DNA from: Phycisphaerae bacterium
Lineage (GTDB): Bacteria; Planctomycetota; Phycisphaerae; Tepidisphaerales; Tepidisphaeraceae
DNA: 64,000 nt
Direction of reading: 5' to 3'
Assembly: GCA_025924315.1 (NCBI GenBank)
Contig: JAICIO010000008.1
Location: forward strand, 1 to 64,000
The notes beneath the pieces were generated by a model, which searched no databases, was not told the origin of the DNA, and saw only the letters and a list, made by a program, of their open reading frames with translations. The position numbers and the translations under genes were made by a program. Below are positions 43,595 to 52,076 of this stretch, one piece after another (positions within the stretch are counted from its first letter, which is position 1; every line of letters begins with the position of its first letter).

Positions 43595-44290
43595 CTACGG
43601 CTTCGTGCGCAGCTCAACATAATAAATCGGCTGCCGTTTTTTCATGAACCGGCGTTCGAACGCTGTTGTTTCATTCGCGAAGTAACGGTGGGCCGTCGGC
43701 AAAATCGCAGTCGGATCGTGCCAGTAGTTTGAAGATGCGATCGTCAAATCAAATCGCTGCGCGAGCAAATCCATCGAGAGCACGCCAACGACCGAGTGGT
43801 AATAGCCAGCATGATCGGTTTTGAGATGAACCGAGCCATTCGGCTTCAGCGTCTCGTGGGCCGCTAGAAGAAACGGCTCGGCAATGAGGCGATTTTGCAG
43901 CTCGACTTCCCGGTCGCAGGGGTCGGGGTGGAAGATCCAGATTTCGTCGAGCTCGCCCGCGCCGAAGATCTTCGCGATGTCCTGAGCGCGGGCTCGTAGC
44001 AACACGACGTTGGTCAGCTTCATGTCCGCGACGCGGGGGGCGGCGTCGTAGATCGCTTTGACTTTCCAGTCGAGGCCGATGAAGGCGGTGGTCGGATTCT
44101 TCTGTGCGATCGTGGTGAGGAACGTCGCGTCGTTGCAGCCGATCTCGAAGATGAGTTGATCCTTGAAGCTCGGGCCAATGCGCGAGGAGAAGAAGTCGCG
44201 CCAGTGCGCGCGGTGTTTGAATGCCTGATCGTCGGGGAAAATCAGGTCCGGGTACTCGATCAGTCGGTGCGAGTAGTTACTTCGGGGCAT
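43595..44290 (-). CDS. trmB: tRNA (guanine-N7)-methyltransferase-like protein
   Basis: This is a 231-residue SAM-dependent enzyme from the ATG at 44290. SAM-binding motif LIFEIGCNDATFLTTIAQKN, then FIGLDWKVKAI, DEIWIFHPDPCDREVELQNR (the TrmB FPDPW.K site, here HPDPCDR) and SVHLKTDHAGYYH are present. The change from W-K to C-D in the substrate loop is unusual. The gene would modify G46 of tRNAs. It follows folC after a terminator hairpin. Confidence 0.8.
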   Translation of the reverse strand: MPRSNYSHRLIEYPDLIFPDDQAFKHRAHWRDFFSSRIGPSFKDQLIFEIGCNDATFLTTIAQKNPTTAFIGLDWKVKAIYDAAPRVADMKLTNVVLLRARAQDIAKIFGAGELDEIWIFHPDPCDREVELQNRLIAEPFLLAAHETLKPNGSVHLKTDHAGYYHSVVGVLSMDLLAQRFDLTIASSNYWHDPTAILPTAHRYFANETTAFERRFMKKRQPIYYVELRTKP

Positions 44291-44298
44291 CAATGAAA

Positions 44299-44330
44299 AA
44301 GCCCAGTCCCGGCGCGCCGGGACTGGGCTT
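44299..44330 (-). terminator. Palindromic terminator after folC
   Basis: A perfect 16-bp stem without a loop (aagcccagtcccggcg and its complement) is followed on the minus strand by T residues. It ends the folC transcript and lies right before the trmB start codon. Its core cagtcccggcg resembles the terminator at 28366. Confidence 0.85.
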
Positions 44331-44352
44331 CGTGAAAGTCACTCGTTGTTCA

Positions 44353-45882
44353 TTATGGTTGCAGCAAATTCGGCTTTGCGACGAACAGCTTCTTCGCTTC
44401 ACCGACGAGATAGAAGCTGCCGGTGATGCAGATCAGGTCTTCCTTGGTAACCGCGCGCTTGGCGATTGCCAGGGCTGCTTCGAGTGTCGGGGCGACCTGC
44501 GCCATTTTTCCGTATTGCTCGACGTATCGGGCGGCGAGTTCTTCGGGGTCGGCCGTCCGAACGTTGTTCACCTTCGTAAAGATGACCTTGTCGGCGCCGC
44601 TGGTGATGCGGTCGAGCATGCCGGCGACGTCTTTGTCGGCACAACAGCCGAAGATCACCACCATGCTGTCGTACGGGATGTGCTGGCCGATCGCCTTCAT
44701 CGCCGCATCAAGGCTGGCGGCGTTGTGCGCGCCGTCGACAATCACGCGCGGGGTCTGATGGATCATCTCCATCCGGCCGATGATCTGCGTCTTGGACAGC
44801 CCTTCCATCGCGCGCGAATCGTTGATCGCGATGCCGCGCGTCTTGAGCCGATCGATAATACTCAGCGCCAGCCCGCAGTTGATCGCCTGGTGCTCGCCCA
44901 TGAGCGGAACGGCCAGGTGCTCAAACTTGCTGTTGGGCGTGGTGAGGCAGATGCGGTTGTGCGGGCCGAGCATGCGGCTCGACTCGAACCGATAGCTGAA
45001 CTCGATCGACTTGCCGGTCACATCGAACGGCGCGCCGACCTTTTCGGCGACGCGCTTCAGGACGGCTTCGACATCCGGATCCTGAATCACGGTGACGGCC
45101 GGAACGCCATGCTTGAAGATGCCGGCCTTCTCTTCCGCAATCTTCGGCAACGTGTTGCCAAGCTGCGCCATGTGATCTTTCGAGATCGACGTGATCGCGG
45201 TCACTTCGGGCTTGATGACGTTGGTGCTGTCCAGGCGTCCGCCCAGGCCTGTTTCGACCACGGCGATATCGATCCCCTGTTCAGCAAAGTACTTAAAGGC
45301 AATGGCCGTCAGCACATCGAAGTATGTCGGCACCGGCTTGCTGCGCTGAATGATCGGCTCGACGAGACGAATCAGGCGGCCGAAGTCAGCCTGCGAGATC
45401 ATCTCGCCGTTAATCGTGATGCGCTCACGAATGTCGACCAGGTGCGGACTCGTGTAGAGGCCGACTTTGTATCCGCTGGCTTGCAGCATCGAGGCCACCA
45501 TGGCGGACGTGCTGCCCTTGCCCTTGGTCCCGGCGATGTGCACCGAGCGGAACTGATCCTGCGGGTTCCCAAGCTTCCTCAGCAGGGTCCGCATGCGATC
45601 CAAGTCGAAATTCTGGCTGTTGTAACGAACGATTCGGAGCCGCTCAAAATCGCTCAGCGACATGAGGAACCGAAGCGCCTTCGAATAGGTATTCGCGCCC
45701 GTGGGATGGGCCGGTTTGTGGTGCTCGACCACGTGATGATGGGCTTTGGTGGCATGCCCATTCGTGTGGCCATTTTTCGAGTGACTCGTCGCACGGGAGG
45801 AGGTGTGACGAACCGATTTCGAACTCACGGCGACGGTCCGTCGCCGAGGAGTCGTACGCCTTACTTTCGCGCGAATGGCCAT
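44353..45882 (-). CDS. folC: Folylpolyglutamate/dihydrofolate synthase with long basic N-terminal extension
   Basis: This is a Mur-ligase-type enzyme of folate metabolism, 509 residues, longer than the usual ~430. The core starts near residue 67 (SKALRFLMSLSDFERLRI) and has the ATP loop HIAGTKGKGSTSAMVASML, the folate/omega loop SPHLVDIRERITI, VETGLGGRLDSTNVI and DGAHNAASLDAAMK. The first about 65 residues are Lys/Arg/His/Ser/Thr-rich (VRRTTPRRRTVAVS and HSKNGHTNGHATKAHHHVVE). No signal peptide is apparent. A start further in at residue 59 or 66 cannot be excluded, but no other ATG is close. Confidence 0.93.
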   Translation of the reverse strand: MAIRAKVRRTTPRRRTVAVSSKSVRHTSSRATSHSKNGHTNGHATKAHHHVVEHHKPAHPTGANTYSKALRFLMSLSDFERLRIVRYNSQNFDLDRMRTLLRKLGNPQDQFRSVHIAGTKGKGSTSAMVASMLQASGYKVGLYTSPHLVDIRERITINGEMISQADFGRLIRLVEPIIQRSKPVPTYFDVLTAIAFKYFAEQGIDIAVVETGLGGRLDSTNVIKPEVTAITSISKDHMAQLGNTLPKIAEEKAGIFKHGVPAVTVIQDPDVEAVLKRVAEKVGAPFDVTGKSIEFSYRFESSRMLGPHNRICLTTPNSKFEHLAVPLMGEHQAINCGLALSIIDRLKTRGIAINDSRAMEGLSKTQIIGRMEMIHQTPRVIVDGAHNAASLDAAMKAIGQHIPYDSMVVIFGCCADKDVAGMLDRITSGADKVIFTKVNNVRTADPEELAARYVEQYGKMAQVAPTLEAALAIAKRAVTKEDLICITGSFYLVGEAKKLFVAKPNLLQP

Positions 45883-46118
45883 AGGTCAGACATCTTATCA
45901 GTTCCTAACTTCAACTTCAAATTTCGGCGGTAATTCCAACAGGCTGCGTCACTTAAGAAAAACCCACATATGCGCTGGATTGTCAGGTTTTTAGCAAAAT
46001 CTCGATGTGGAATGGAGTGGCGCGCGTGCACACGAACTGCGCGTTATCGGACGATCTTTTGCCACGTCGCAAGCGTAGTTGCCTAATCATTCGAGCCCGC
46101 TAGAGTTGCGAACTTTCA
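45883..46118. promoter_or_regulatory. Divergent gap between folC and rimO
   Basis: This 236-bp region must hold the promoters of both genes. No clear consensus pair, hairpin or repeat is visible. It is more AT-rich (e.g. aacttcaacttcaaatttcgg) than its surroundings. Confidence 0.3.
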
Positions 46119-47591
46119 ATGGCGAAGAATCCCAAGCCAATCCGCTCCGTCGCCTTTGTCAGCCTCGGCTGCCCCAAGAACCTCGTCGACAGTGAGCGCA
46201 TGCTCGGCCTGCTCGCGCAGGATGGCCTCGCGATCACGCCGAATGCGGATGAAGCCGACGCCATCGTGATCAACACGTGCGGATTTCTTGAGGCGTCGAA
46301 GACCGAATCGCTCGACGAGATCCGCCGGGCGATCGAGATGAAGAAGTCCGGCCACTGCCAGCGTGTGGTCGTCGCCGGGTGCCTCGTACAGCGACACAAA
46401 ACGAAACTGCTGAACGACGTGCCGGAAGTCGATCGACTCGTCGGCGTGTTCGACCGCGAGCACATCGTCGAAGCCGTGCGCGGGAAACAAAACCCGCGGC
46501 AGGATCACGGGCACTTTCTGGGCAAGTACCACGATCTTTCCAAGGAATTAGTTGCCAGTTCTCAGTTGTCAGTGGTCAGTGGATTCAAAGAAACCAAGAC
46601 GAACCGTCTTCCCGTCTTTGAAGACGATCGCGCTCGACTGCGTCTGACGCCCCGCCATTACGCGTACCTCCGCATGAGCGAAGGATGTAACCAGGGCTGC
46701 ACGTTCTGCACGATCCCGTCTATTCGCGGGCTGATGCGGTCGAAGCCGATGGAGCAGATCCTCGCCGAAGCGAAAGAACTCGCCGCGGACGGTGCCGTCG
46801 AGCTCAACCTGATCGGCCAGGACACCACGAGCTACGGGACGGACATTGGCTACGCTGCCGGACTCTCGGGCCTCCTTCGCACGCTGAACAAAGAGCTCAA
46901 AGACGTCCACTGGCTGCGGCTGATGTACGCATATCCGTCGTGCTTCACCGACGAGATGATCAAAACGATCGCGGACTCCGATCGCGTCGTGAAATACATC
47001 GACATGCCGCTGCAGCACATCAGCGATCAGATCCTGACCACGATGCGCCGCCGCGTGACGCGTAAAGAGATCGAAACGCTGCTGACCAAGCTTCGCGAGT
47101 GGGTGCCCGGCATCGCGATCCGCACAACCTTCATCGCCGGCACGCCCGGCGAAACGGATGCTCAGCACAACGAGCTCGTGCAGTTCGTGAGGGACTTTGG
47201 CTTCGACATGATGGGCGTCTTTCCCTACAGCCCCGAGCCCGGCACGCCGATGGCAAAGCTCGCGGATCAGATCCCCGACGACGTGAAACAACAGCGCGTC
47301 GAAGAGCTGATGTTCGCCCAGCAGGAAGTCGCGTTTGCCAAGGCCAAATCCATGGTCGGGAAATCAATCGACGTCCTGATCGACCGCCCCGCCGGTCGTG
47401 ACGATGAAGATGGCTACGTCGGCCGGACGCAATCACAGGCGCCGGATATCGATTCCGTCGTCTTCCTTTCCGGCGAAGAGCTTCACCCCGGCCAACTCGT
47501 GAACGCGAAGGTCACCGATTACCAAGCCTACGACCTCGTCGCCGAAATCCCGAAGAAACGCTCGCGTGGGCTCAAAGTCCTTCGCGCTTAA
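46119..47591 (+). CDS. rimO: Ribosomal protein S12 methylthiotransferase
   Basis: This radical-SAM enzyme modifies Asp of ribosomal protein S12, 490 residues. The N-domain begins AFVSLGCPKNLVDSERMLGL with Cys and the RimO-specific SLGCPKNLVDSE. The radical SAM triad is CNQGCTFCTIP. TRAM is C-terminal. Between residues about 140 and 175 there is an insertion containing ELVASSQLSVVSGFKETKTN, encoded partly by a repeat element, before LRLTPRHYAYLRMSEGCNQG. The insert replaces a linker and keeps the frame. Confidence 0.93.
   Translation: MAKNPKPIRSVAFVSLGCPKNLVDSERMLGLLAQDGLAITPNADEADAIVINTCGFLEASKTESLDEIRRAIEMKKSGHCQRVVVAGCLVQRHKTKLLNDVPEVDRLVGVFDREHIVEAVRGKQNPRQDHGHFLGKYHDLSKELVASSQLSVVSGFKETKTNRLPVFEDDRARLRLTPRHYAYLRMSEGCNQGCTFCTIPSIRGLMRSKPMEQILAEAKELAADGAVELNLIGQDTTSYGTDIGYAAGLSGLLRTLNKELKDVHWLRLMYAYPSCFTDEMIKTIADSDRVVKYIDMPLQHISDQILTTMRRRVTRKEIETLLTKLREWVPGIAIRTTFIAGTPGETDAQHNELVQFVRDFGFDMMGVFPYSPEPGTPMAKLADQIPDDVKQQRVEELMFAQQEVAFAKAKSMVGKSIDVLIDRPAGRDDEDGYVGRTQSQAPDIDSVVFLSGEELHPGQLVNAKVTDYQAYDLVAEIPKKRSRGLKVLRA
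46550..46582 (+). repeat. In-frame 'cagttgtcagtggtcagtgg' repeat inside rimO
   Basis: Cagtt/cagtg words are repeated (ttgccagtt, tcagttgtcag, tggtcagtgg). It codes SSQLSVVSG. Similar QLSVVSG peptides occur in many annotated planctomycete and cyanobacterial proteins as translated repeat sequences, so this is a repeat caught in a coding gene. Confidence 0.6.
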
Positions 47592-47892
47592 GCTTCCCCC
47601 ACCGCGCAACAACTCGCTGAACGCCTGCCATAAGTCCTTTACCCGTCTAAGCTCCTTTCGGGCGAAAAATTATTCTGTTGCGCCCTGTTGCGCCACGTTG
47701 CGCGCCACACGGGAAGATCACGATGATCTTCCCTGCATTCTCTGGCGGTGTTGCGCGATTTGGCCTCGATTCGCGCAGCGCGAAACACGTAACTTTCGGC
47801 GGCGGCAGGAGATGATTTTTTTGAATCGTCGATTTTTTCTCTTTCGCCCGTTGCGCGATTTTTGCGGCGAAACGCCGTCTTTCGTTGTACTT
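47592..47892. other. Convergent gap with ttgcgc words and a perfect hairpin
   Basis: No gene is visible. A perfect 10-bp stem gggaagatca/tgatcttccc with 3-nt loop lies at 47711-47733 and may end the rimO transcript, although no T run follows. Around it the word ttgcgc occurs repeatedly (five to six times between 47675 and 47860). The double-hairpin repeat follows at 47893. Confidence 0.5.
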
Positions 47893-47942
47893 GCAGGGTC
47901 CGCTCGAAAAGGAAATAACCGGTCCGCTGAAGCGGACCCTGC
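47893..47942. repeat. Double-hairpin repeat, TTCA-loop family, copy 2 (one arm eroded)
   Basis: Outer arms gcagggtccgct and its complement are intact. The right arm has the full inner stem ggtccgc-tgaa-gcggacc. The left arm lost the inner half. The loop contains aaataacc, as in the copy at 58160. Relative to the copies at 26235 and 58160 the stems change in a paired way. Confidence 0.75.
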
Positions 47943-47962
47943 AAAATGCGACGGGCGCCGGT

Positions 47963-48490
47963 TCACTCCACCTGATTCGCTTCGAACAATTCGCGGACCT
48001 GCTGCGTGCGGAAGAGAATCAGCATCAGCACCGGAAGGATGAGCACGCGCATCTCGGCGCCGATTTGGGGGAGCAGCTTCAGCATCGCATAGGCGAAGCG
48101 TTCGAGGCTGGAGTCTCCGCCGGCGTGGGTGCCGGTGGAGATCGCGAGGATGATTCCTGCGGCGCCGAGCAGCAATCGAAGCCACGACCACAGCACCAAC
48201 CCCCGCAGCGCCCACATTCGAAATCGCAACGCGGCGATCGAGCAGCTCAGCAGCAGGAACGCCAGGACCGAACTGATCGCGACGCAAAGTGTGAACATCG
48301 CCGCCGAATCGCGCTCGCCGAACACGAAGAAGATCGACACGTTGTAGAACCGCGTGTGGTAGTCGGTCGCGAGCGAGATGAAGCCGAGGACGATGCCGAA
48401 GATCAGGATCGCCCGAACCGCGCGCGACCAGGGATGCGATCGCGACTCGTAATACTCAATGGCTTGAACGGGGAGAGCGGCTTGCGACAT
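47963..48490 (-). CDS. Hypothetical membrane protein
   Basis: This is a 175-residue protein from the ATG at 48490 (MSQAALPVQAIEYYES). Four membrane helices are visible: AILIFGIVLGFISLAT, AMFTLCVAISSVLAFLLLS, LVLWSWLRLLLGAAGIILAI and MRVLILPVLMLILF. It diverges from pgsA by 92 bp. I do not know its function. Confidence 0.7.
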   Translation of the reverse strand: MSQAALPVQAIEYYESRSHPWSRAVRAILIFGIVLGFISLATDYHTRFYNVSIFFVFGERDSAAMFTLCVAISSVLAFLLLSCSIAALRFRMWALRGLVLWSWLRLLLGAAGIILAISTGTHAGGDSSLERFAYAMLKLLPQIGAEMRVLILPVLMLILFRTQQVRELFEANQVE

Positions 48491-48582
48491 GGTGACTCCC
48501 GTGCTGGACGGACGACCGGCAGACGTGTTTGCACTGACCATTGGACCACAGCGCGGCCATGCTTACAATCCCCGCCTGTCGT

Positions 48583-49245
48583 ATGTTCAGCCACGTTCCC
48601 AACATCCTGACCGGCGGGCGAATGGTGCTCGCCGTCGTCTTTTTTGTCCTGCTTTCCTGGTACCAGTACGAGGGCCGTGGCGATCCATTCCTGCTCGCGA
48701 GCGCCTTCGTCGTGTATGTCGTAGCGCTGGTGACGGACTTTCTCGATGGCTATCTGGCCCGGCGGTGGAAGGTCGAAGGCGCCTTCGGCCGCGTGGTGGA
48801 TCCGCTGGTCGATAAGGTGCTCGTGCTGGGCGCGTTCATCTTCTTTGCCGGCAAGAATTTCATCATGCCCGGCACGGTCGCGAACGTCGGCGATCCGCAC
48901 ATGGTCGGCCACCCGATCACTGGCGTGGTGCCGGCGATGGTCGTCATCATGCTCGCGCGCGAGCTGCTCGTGACGAGCCTCCGTGGATCGAGCGAAGCGT
49001 CCGGCCACAGCTTCGGCGCCGCCATGAGCGGCAAGCTGAAGATGGGTTTTCAGTCCGGCACGATTCTCGTCATTCTCGTCTACGTCAACTTCTACAACGA
49101 TCTCTTTTCGCACGGCTACGAGCGCGGCGCGCGTTACTTCCGCGACTTCTGCATCTGGGGAACGATCATCATCACCGTCATCAGCGGATTCCAGTACATT
49201 CAAAAAGCCGTCGCGCTCTACCGGGGACCGCAATCGGTCACATAA
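48583..49245 (+). CDS. pgsA: CDP-diacylglycerol-glycerol-3-phosphate 3-phosphatidyltransferase
   Basis: This is a membrane enzyme of phosphatidylglycerol synthesis, 220 residues from the ATG at 48583, which gives the usual MFSHVPNILTGGRMVLA start. The CDP-alcohol phosphotransferase motif DGX2ARX8GX3DX3D is complete: DGYLARRWKVEGAFGRVVD, then PLVDK. It is the first gene of an envelope-lipid operon. Confidence 0.92.
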   Translation: MFSHVPNILTGGRMVLAVVFFVLLSWYQYEGRGDPFLLASAFVVYVVALVTDFLDGYLARRWKVEGAFGRVVDPLVDKVLVLGAFIFFAGKNFIMPGTVANVGDPHMVGHPITGVVPAMVVIMLARELLVTSLRGSSEASGHSFGAAMSGKLKMGFQSGTILVILVYVNFYNDLFSHGYERGARYFRDFCIWGTIIITVISGFQYIQKAVALYRGPQSVT

Positions 49246-49263
49246 CACAGCGGAGGATCCGCT

Positions 49264-50166
49264 TTGCTCGATCTCTTGCGGGCCATCGTGCTCGGAATCG
49301 TCGAAGGCATCACGGAGTTTTTGCCCATCAGCTCGACCGGCCATCTGGTGCTGTTCGAGCACTGGATGGGCATTTCGCTGAAGGACGACACCTCGTTCTG
49401 GTACGCCTTCACGATCTTCATCCAGATCGGCGCGATCTTCGCGGTGATCGTTTTCTTCCGCGAAAAACTGCTCTCGATGCTGATGCCGGGAAGGCGCGTC
49501 GTCGCATCGACGCCGCTGGAGATCTCCGCGGCTGCGGGAATCAAATCAACCATCGCGGTGAGCGCGCCCGCCAGTGGCGAGATTCGGCCGGGGCCAATTC
49601 CCGCGATCATTATCGGAACAATCCCCGTGCTCGTGATTGGTTATCTCGCGCAGAAGGTCGTGGCGGCGCATCTCGAGAATGCAGGCGTCATCGCGGCGAC
49701 GCTCGGCATCGGCGGGGTCATCATGATTGTCATCGAGATGGTGACCGCCGGCTCCGAAACGGACAAGATCGAAGACATTACGCTTCGGCAAGCGATCATC
49801 ATCGGCTGCGCGCAGGTTCTTGCAGCGGTGTTTCCGGGCACATCGCGCTCGGCGGCCACGATCATGGGCGGAATGCTCGTCGGCCTCTCGCGCAAGGCCG
49901 CGGCCGAGTTCAGCTTTTTCCTTGCGATCCCCGCGATGTTCGCCGCGTGCGGATATTCATTGCTCAAGCTCGTCATGCATCATCGCGAGGTGCTCACGCT
50001 GCAGAACATACTGTTATTGACCGCCGGCACGCTTGTGTCGTATCTCGTCGCATGGCTCGTGATCGCGTCGTTCATGCACTACATTCGCCGCTACACCTTC
50101 ATTCCGTTCGGGATTTATCGGATCATTCTCAGCGCATTCGTGCTCTATTTTCTCCTGAAGAAATGA
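49264..50166 (+). CDS. uppP: Undecaprenyl-diphosphatase
   Basis: This integral membrane phosphatase recycles the lipid carrier of cell-wall precursors, 300 residues. The TTG start at 49264 has a good ribosome binding site (ggagg). Signature segments are VEGITEFLPISSTGHLVL and VFPGTSRSAATIMGG. It has the normal number of helices but a longer loop at about residues 75-115 (SAPASGEIRPGPIPAI). Confidence 0.95.
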   Translation: MLDLLRAIVLGIVEGITEFLPISSTGHLVLFEHWMGISLKDDTSFWYAFTIFIQIGAIFAVIVFFREKLLSMLMPGRRVVASTPLEISAAAGIKSTIAVSAPASGEIRPGPIPAIIIGTIPVLVIGYLAQKVVAAHLENAGVIAATLGIGGVIMIVIEMVTAGSETDKIEDITLRQAIIIGCAQVLAAVFPGTSRSAATIMGGMLVGLSRKAAAEFSFFLAIPAMFAACGYSLLKLVMHHREVLTLQNILLLTAGTLVSYLVAWLVIASFMHYIRRYTFIPFGIYRIILSAFVLYFLLKK

Positions 50167-50184
50167 GCCGCTCTTCGATTGAGA

Positions 50185-50202
50185 TATCGCCCCGAGGCGA
50201 TA
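50185..50202. repeat. Short perfect hairpin before the PIN/TRAM gene
   Basis: A stem tatcgcc/ggcgata with ccga loop sits in the uppP-PIN/TRAM gap. It resembles a single arm of the double-hairpin elements. Confidence 0.45.
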
Positions 50203-50239
50203 GAATTGCGCGGGCGGCGCACGTCCATCGGGAGATTCC

Positions 50240-51328
50240 ATGATTCTTCATATTCTCCGAGCACTGTTCGTGCTGTTGATGGCGGCGGTCGGCTACTTCG
50301 GCATCTCGCTGGGCCTCAATCCCTTCACCACCTGGCCGATCACGATCTCGCTGGCGGTGCTGATCGTTTGCATCGACATCCTCGCGCCGCGGCGAAAAGT
50401 GGTGATTTTTTCGGGCACTTTTCTTGGAATCATCGTCGGTCTGGTCGCAGCGTATGCGCTGAGCTTCGTGGTCGCGTTCGCAGCAGATCAGTGGCTCGCG
50501 AAATACATGAACATCCCGCGCGACGACGCGGTGCGATTCATGAACGTGATGGTCGGCTGCATCTGCTCGTTCTTTGCGATCAGCTTTATCCTGCAGACCA
50601 AGGACGATTTCCGGTTCATCATTCCATACGTCGAATTCGCGAAAAAAACCAAAGGCGCTCGGCCGATTTTGCTCGATACGAGCGTGCTGATCGACGGGCG
50701 AATCAGCGACATCGCCGCGACGGGGATTCTCGAAACGCAGCTCGTCGTCCCGCGATTTGTTCTGCTCGAATTGCAGGCGATCGCCGACAGTCCCGACAAA
50801 TTGAAGCGCGCGCGCGGCCGGCGCGGGCTCGACATGCTTCAGAAGATGAAGGAGAACGGCCGCACCGACATTATCCAATACGATTCATCCGCTCAGGATG
50901 ACAGCAACATCAGTGACGTCGACGAAAAGCTGCTGCAACTGGCCATCAGCATGAGCGCGCGCGTGCTGACAAATGATTTCAACCTGAATAAAGTCGCGCA
51001 GCTCCGGGGTGTCGATGTCATCAACATCAACGACCTCGCCAATGCGATGCGGCCGAACGTGCTGCCGGGCGAGAAGATGATCGTGCGACTGCTCAAGCCC
51101 GGCGATCAACCCGACCAGGGCGTCGGCTTCCTCGACGACGGCACGATGGTGGTCGTCGAACAGGGTCGCGGGCATCTCAACGAAGAGATCGAGTTTCTCG
51201 TCACGAACACGCGGCAGACGAGCGCCGGCCGGATGATCTTCGGCCGACTGAGCAACAACGAAAACGGCGGCGGGCGTCGCGCGCCCGCGCCGCAACAACG
51301 CCGCGACGAATCGCGTGCTTCTTCGTAA
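50240..51328 (+). CDS. PIN/TRAM domain membrane protein (YacL-like)
   Basis: This is a 362-residue protein with four N-terminal membrane helices, then a PIN domain starting PILLDTSVLIDGRISDIAAT with the acidic residues D, E (LLELQAIADS) and D (DEKLLQLA, VLTNDFNLNK), and a C-terminal TRAM domain (NEEIEFLVTNTRQTSAGRMI). Gram-positive YacL lies next to ispD, as here. Role is thought to be RNase or RNA binding; unproven. Confidence 0.92.
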   Translation: MILHILRALFVLLMAAVGYFGISLGLNPFTTWPITISLAVLIVCIDILAPRRKVVIFSGTFLGIIVGLVAAYALSFVVAFAADQWLAKYMNIPRDDAVRFMNVMVGCICSFFAISFILQTKDDFRFIIPYVEFAKKTKGARPILLDTSVLIDGRISDIAATGILETQLVVPRFVLLELQAIADSPDKLKRARGRRGLDMLQKMKENGRTDIIQYDSSAQDDSNISDVDEKLLQLAISMSARVLTNDFNLNKVAQLRGVDVININDLANAMRPNVLPGEKMIVRLLKPGDQPDQGVGFLDDGTMVVVEQGRGHLNEEIEFLVTNTRQTSAGRMIFGRLSNNENGGGRRAPAPQQRRDESRASS

Positions 51329-51335
51329 AGACCGC

Positions 51336-52004
51336 ATGACCCCGCGCTTCGCCGTCATCCTTCCCGCCGCCGGTCAATCCGCAAGATTCGGTCGTGATAA
51401 GCTGCAAGAGCAACTTAACGGTCGCACTGTTCTTCAAAGATCGCTCGACGCATTCACACATCGAAAGGATGTCGCCCAAATCGTCCTCGCAACATCCACG
51501 GCCGCCCAAAGCGAAGCGCCGGGCGGCATCGATGCTCGCATCGCCCAATGCACTGGTGGAAACTGTCGCGCGCAAACAGTGTTGAATGCCCTTAGCGCCG
51601 TGGATGTCTCGATCGAGTGGATCGCCGTCCACGACGCGGCCCGTCCGCTCATCTCGCAACAGCTGATTGACCGAACATTGGAGGCCGCGATCGAACACGG
51701 CGCCGCCGTACCCGCAATGCCCGTTCATCTCACGATCAAACAAGCGACCGGCCCGCTTCCCGCGCGCGTGCAGCGAACAATTCCGCGGCACGAACTCTGG
51801 TCGATGCAAACGCCGCAGATCGCGCGGCGGGCGGCGTTGCTCGACGCATTCGAACGCTGCCCGATTCCGCTCGAGCAGGTGACGGACGACATGCAGGTAC
51901 TCGAGCTCGCGGGACAGGAAGTGTGGCTCGTGCACGGCGAAGAACAGAACTTGAAGATCACAACGCCGCTCGATCTCAAACTGGCGCGCCTTCTGTCTTC
52001 GTAG
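51336..52004 (+). CDS. ispD: 2-C-methyl-D-erythritol 4-phosphate cytidylyltransferase
   Basis: This enzyme of the MEP isoprenoid pathway has 222 residues from ATG 51336. VILPAAGQSARFGRDKLQEQ is the nucleotide-binding start and WIAVHDAARPLIS and RTIPRHELWSMQTPQIAR are family motifs. Its stop codon TAG at 52002-52004 lies within the first bases of the repeat element at 52001. It completes the pgsA-uppP-PIN/TRAM-ispD operon. Confidence 0.93.
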   Translation: MTPRFAVILPAAGQSARFGRDKLQEQLNGRTVLQRSLDAFTHRKDVAQIVLATSTAAQSEAPGGIDARIAQCTGGNCRAQTVLNALSAVDVSIEWIAVHDAARPLISQQLIDRTLEAAIEHGAAVPAMPVHLTIKQATGPLPARVQRTIPRHELWSMQTPQIARRAALLDAFERCPIPLEQVTDDMQVLELAGQEVWLVHGEEQNLKITTPLDLKLARLLSS

Positions 52005-52066
52005 CACGGGCAACTTGCCTGTGCCCGCTTCGCGTGGCGACTGCCCGGGCTGGTAGCCCGTGCTAC
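52001..52066. repeat. Double-hairpin repeat with gtagcacgggc ends
   Basis: Outer 11-bp arms gtagcacgggc / gcccgtgctac are perfect. The left arm has an inner stem gcacgggc-aactt-gcctgtgc and the right arm has gcccgggctggtagcccg. It includes the stop codon of ispD and ends 11 bp before the next start codon. Confidence 0.75.
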
Positions 52067-52076
52067 GAGAAAACAA

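Noticed and set aside
45160-45920. Alternative FolC start after the basic extension
   Set aside because: The extension has no internal ATG near the core and coding composition continues to 45882, although GTG/TTG starts cannot be excluded.
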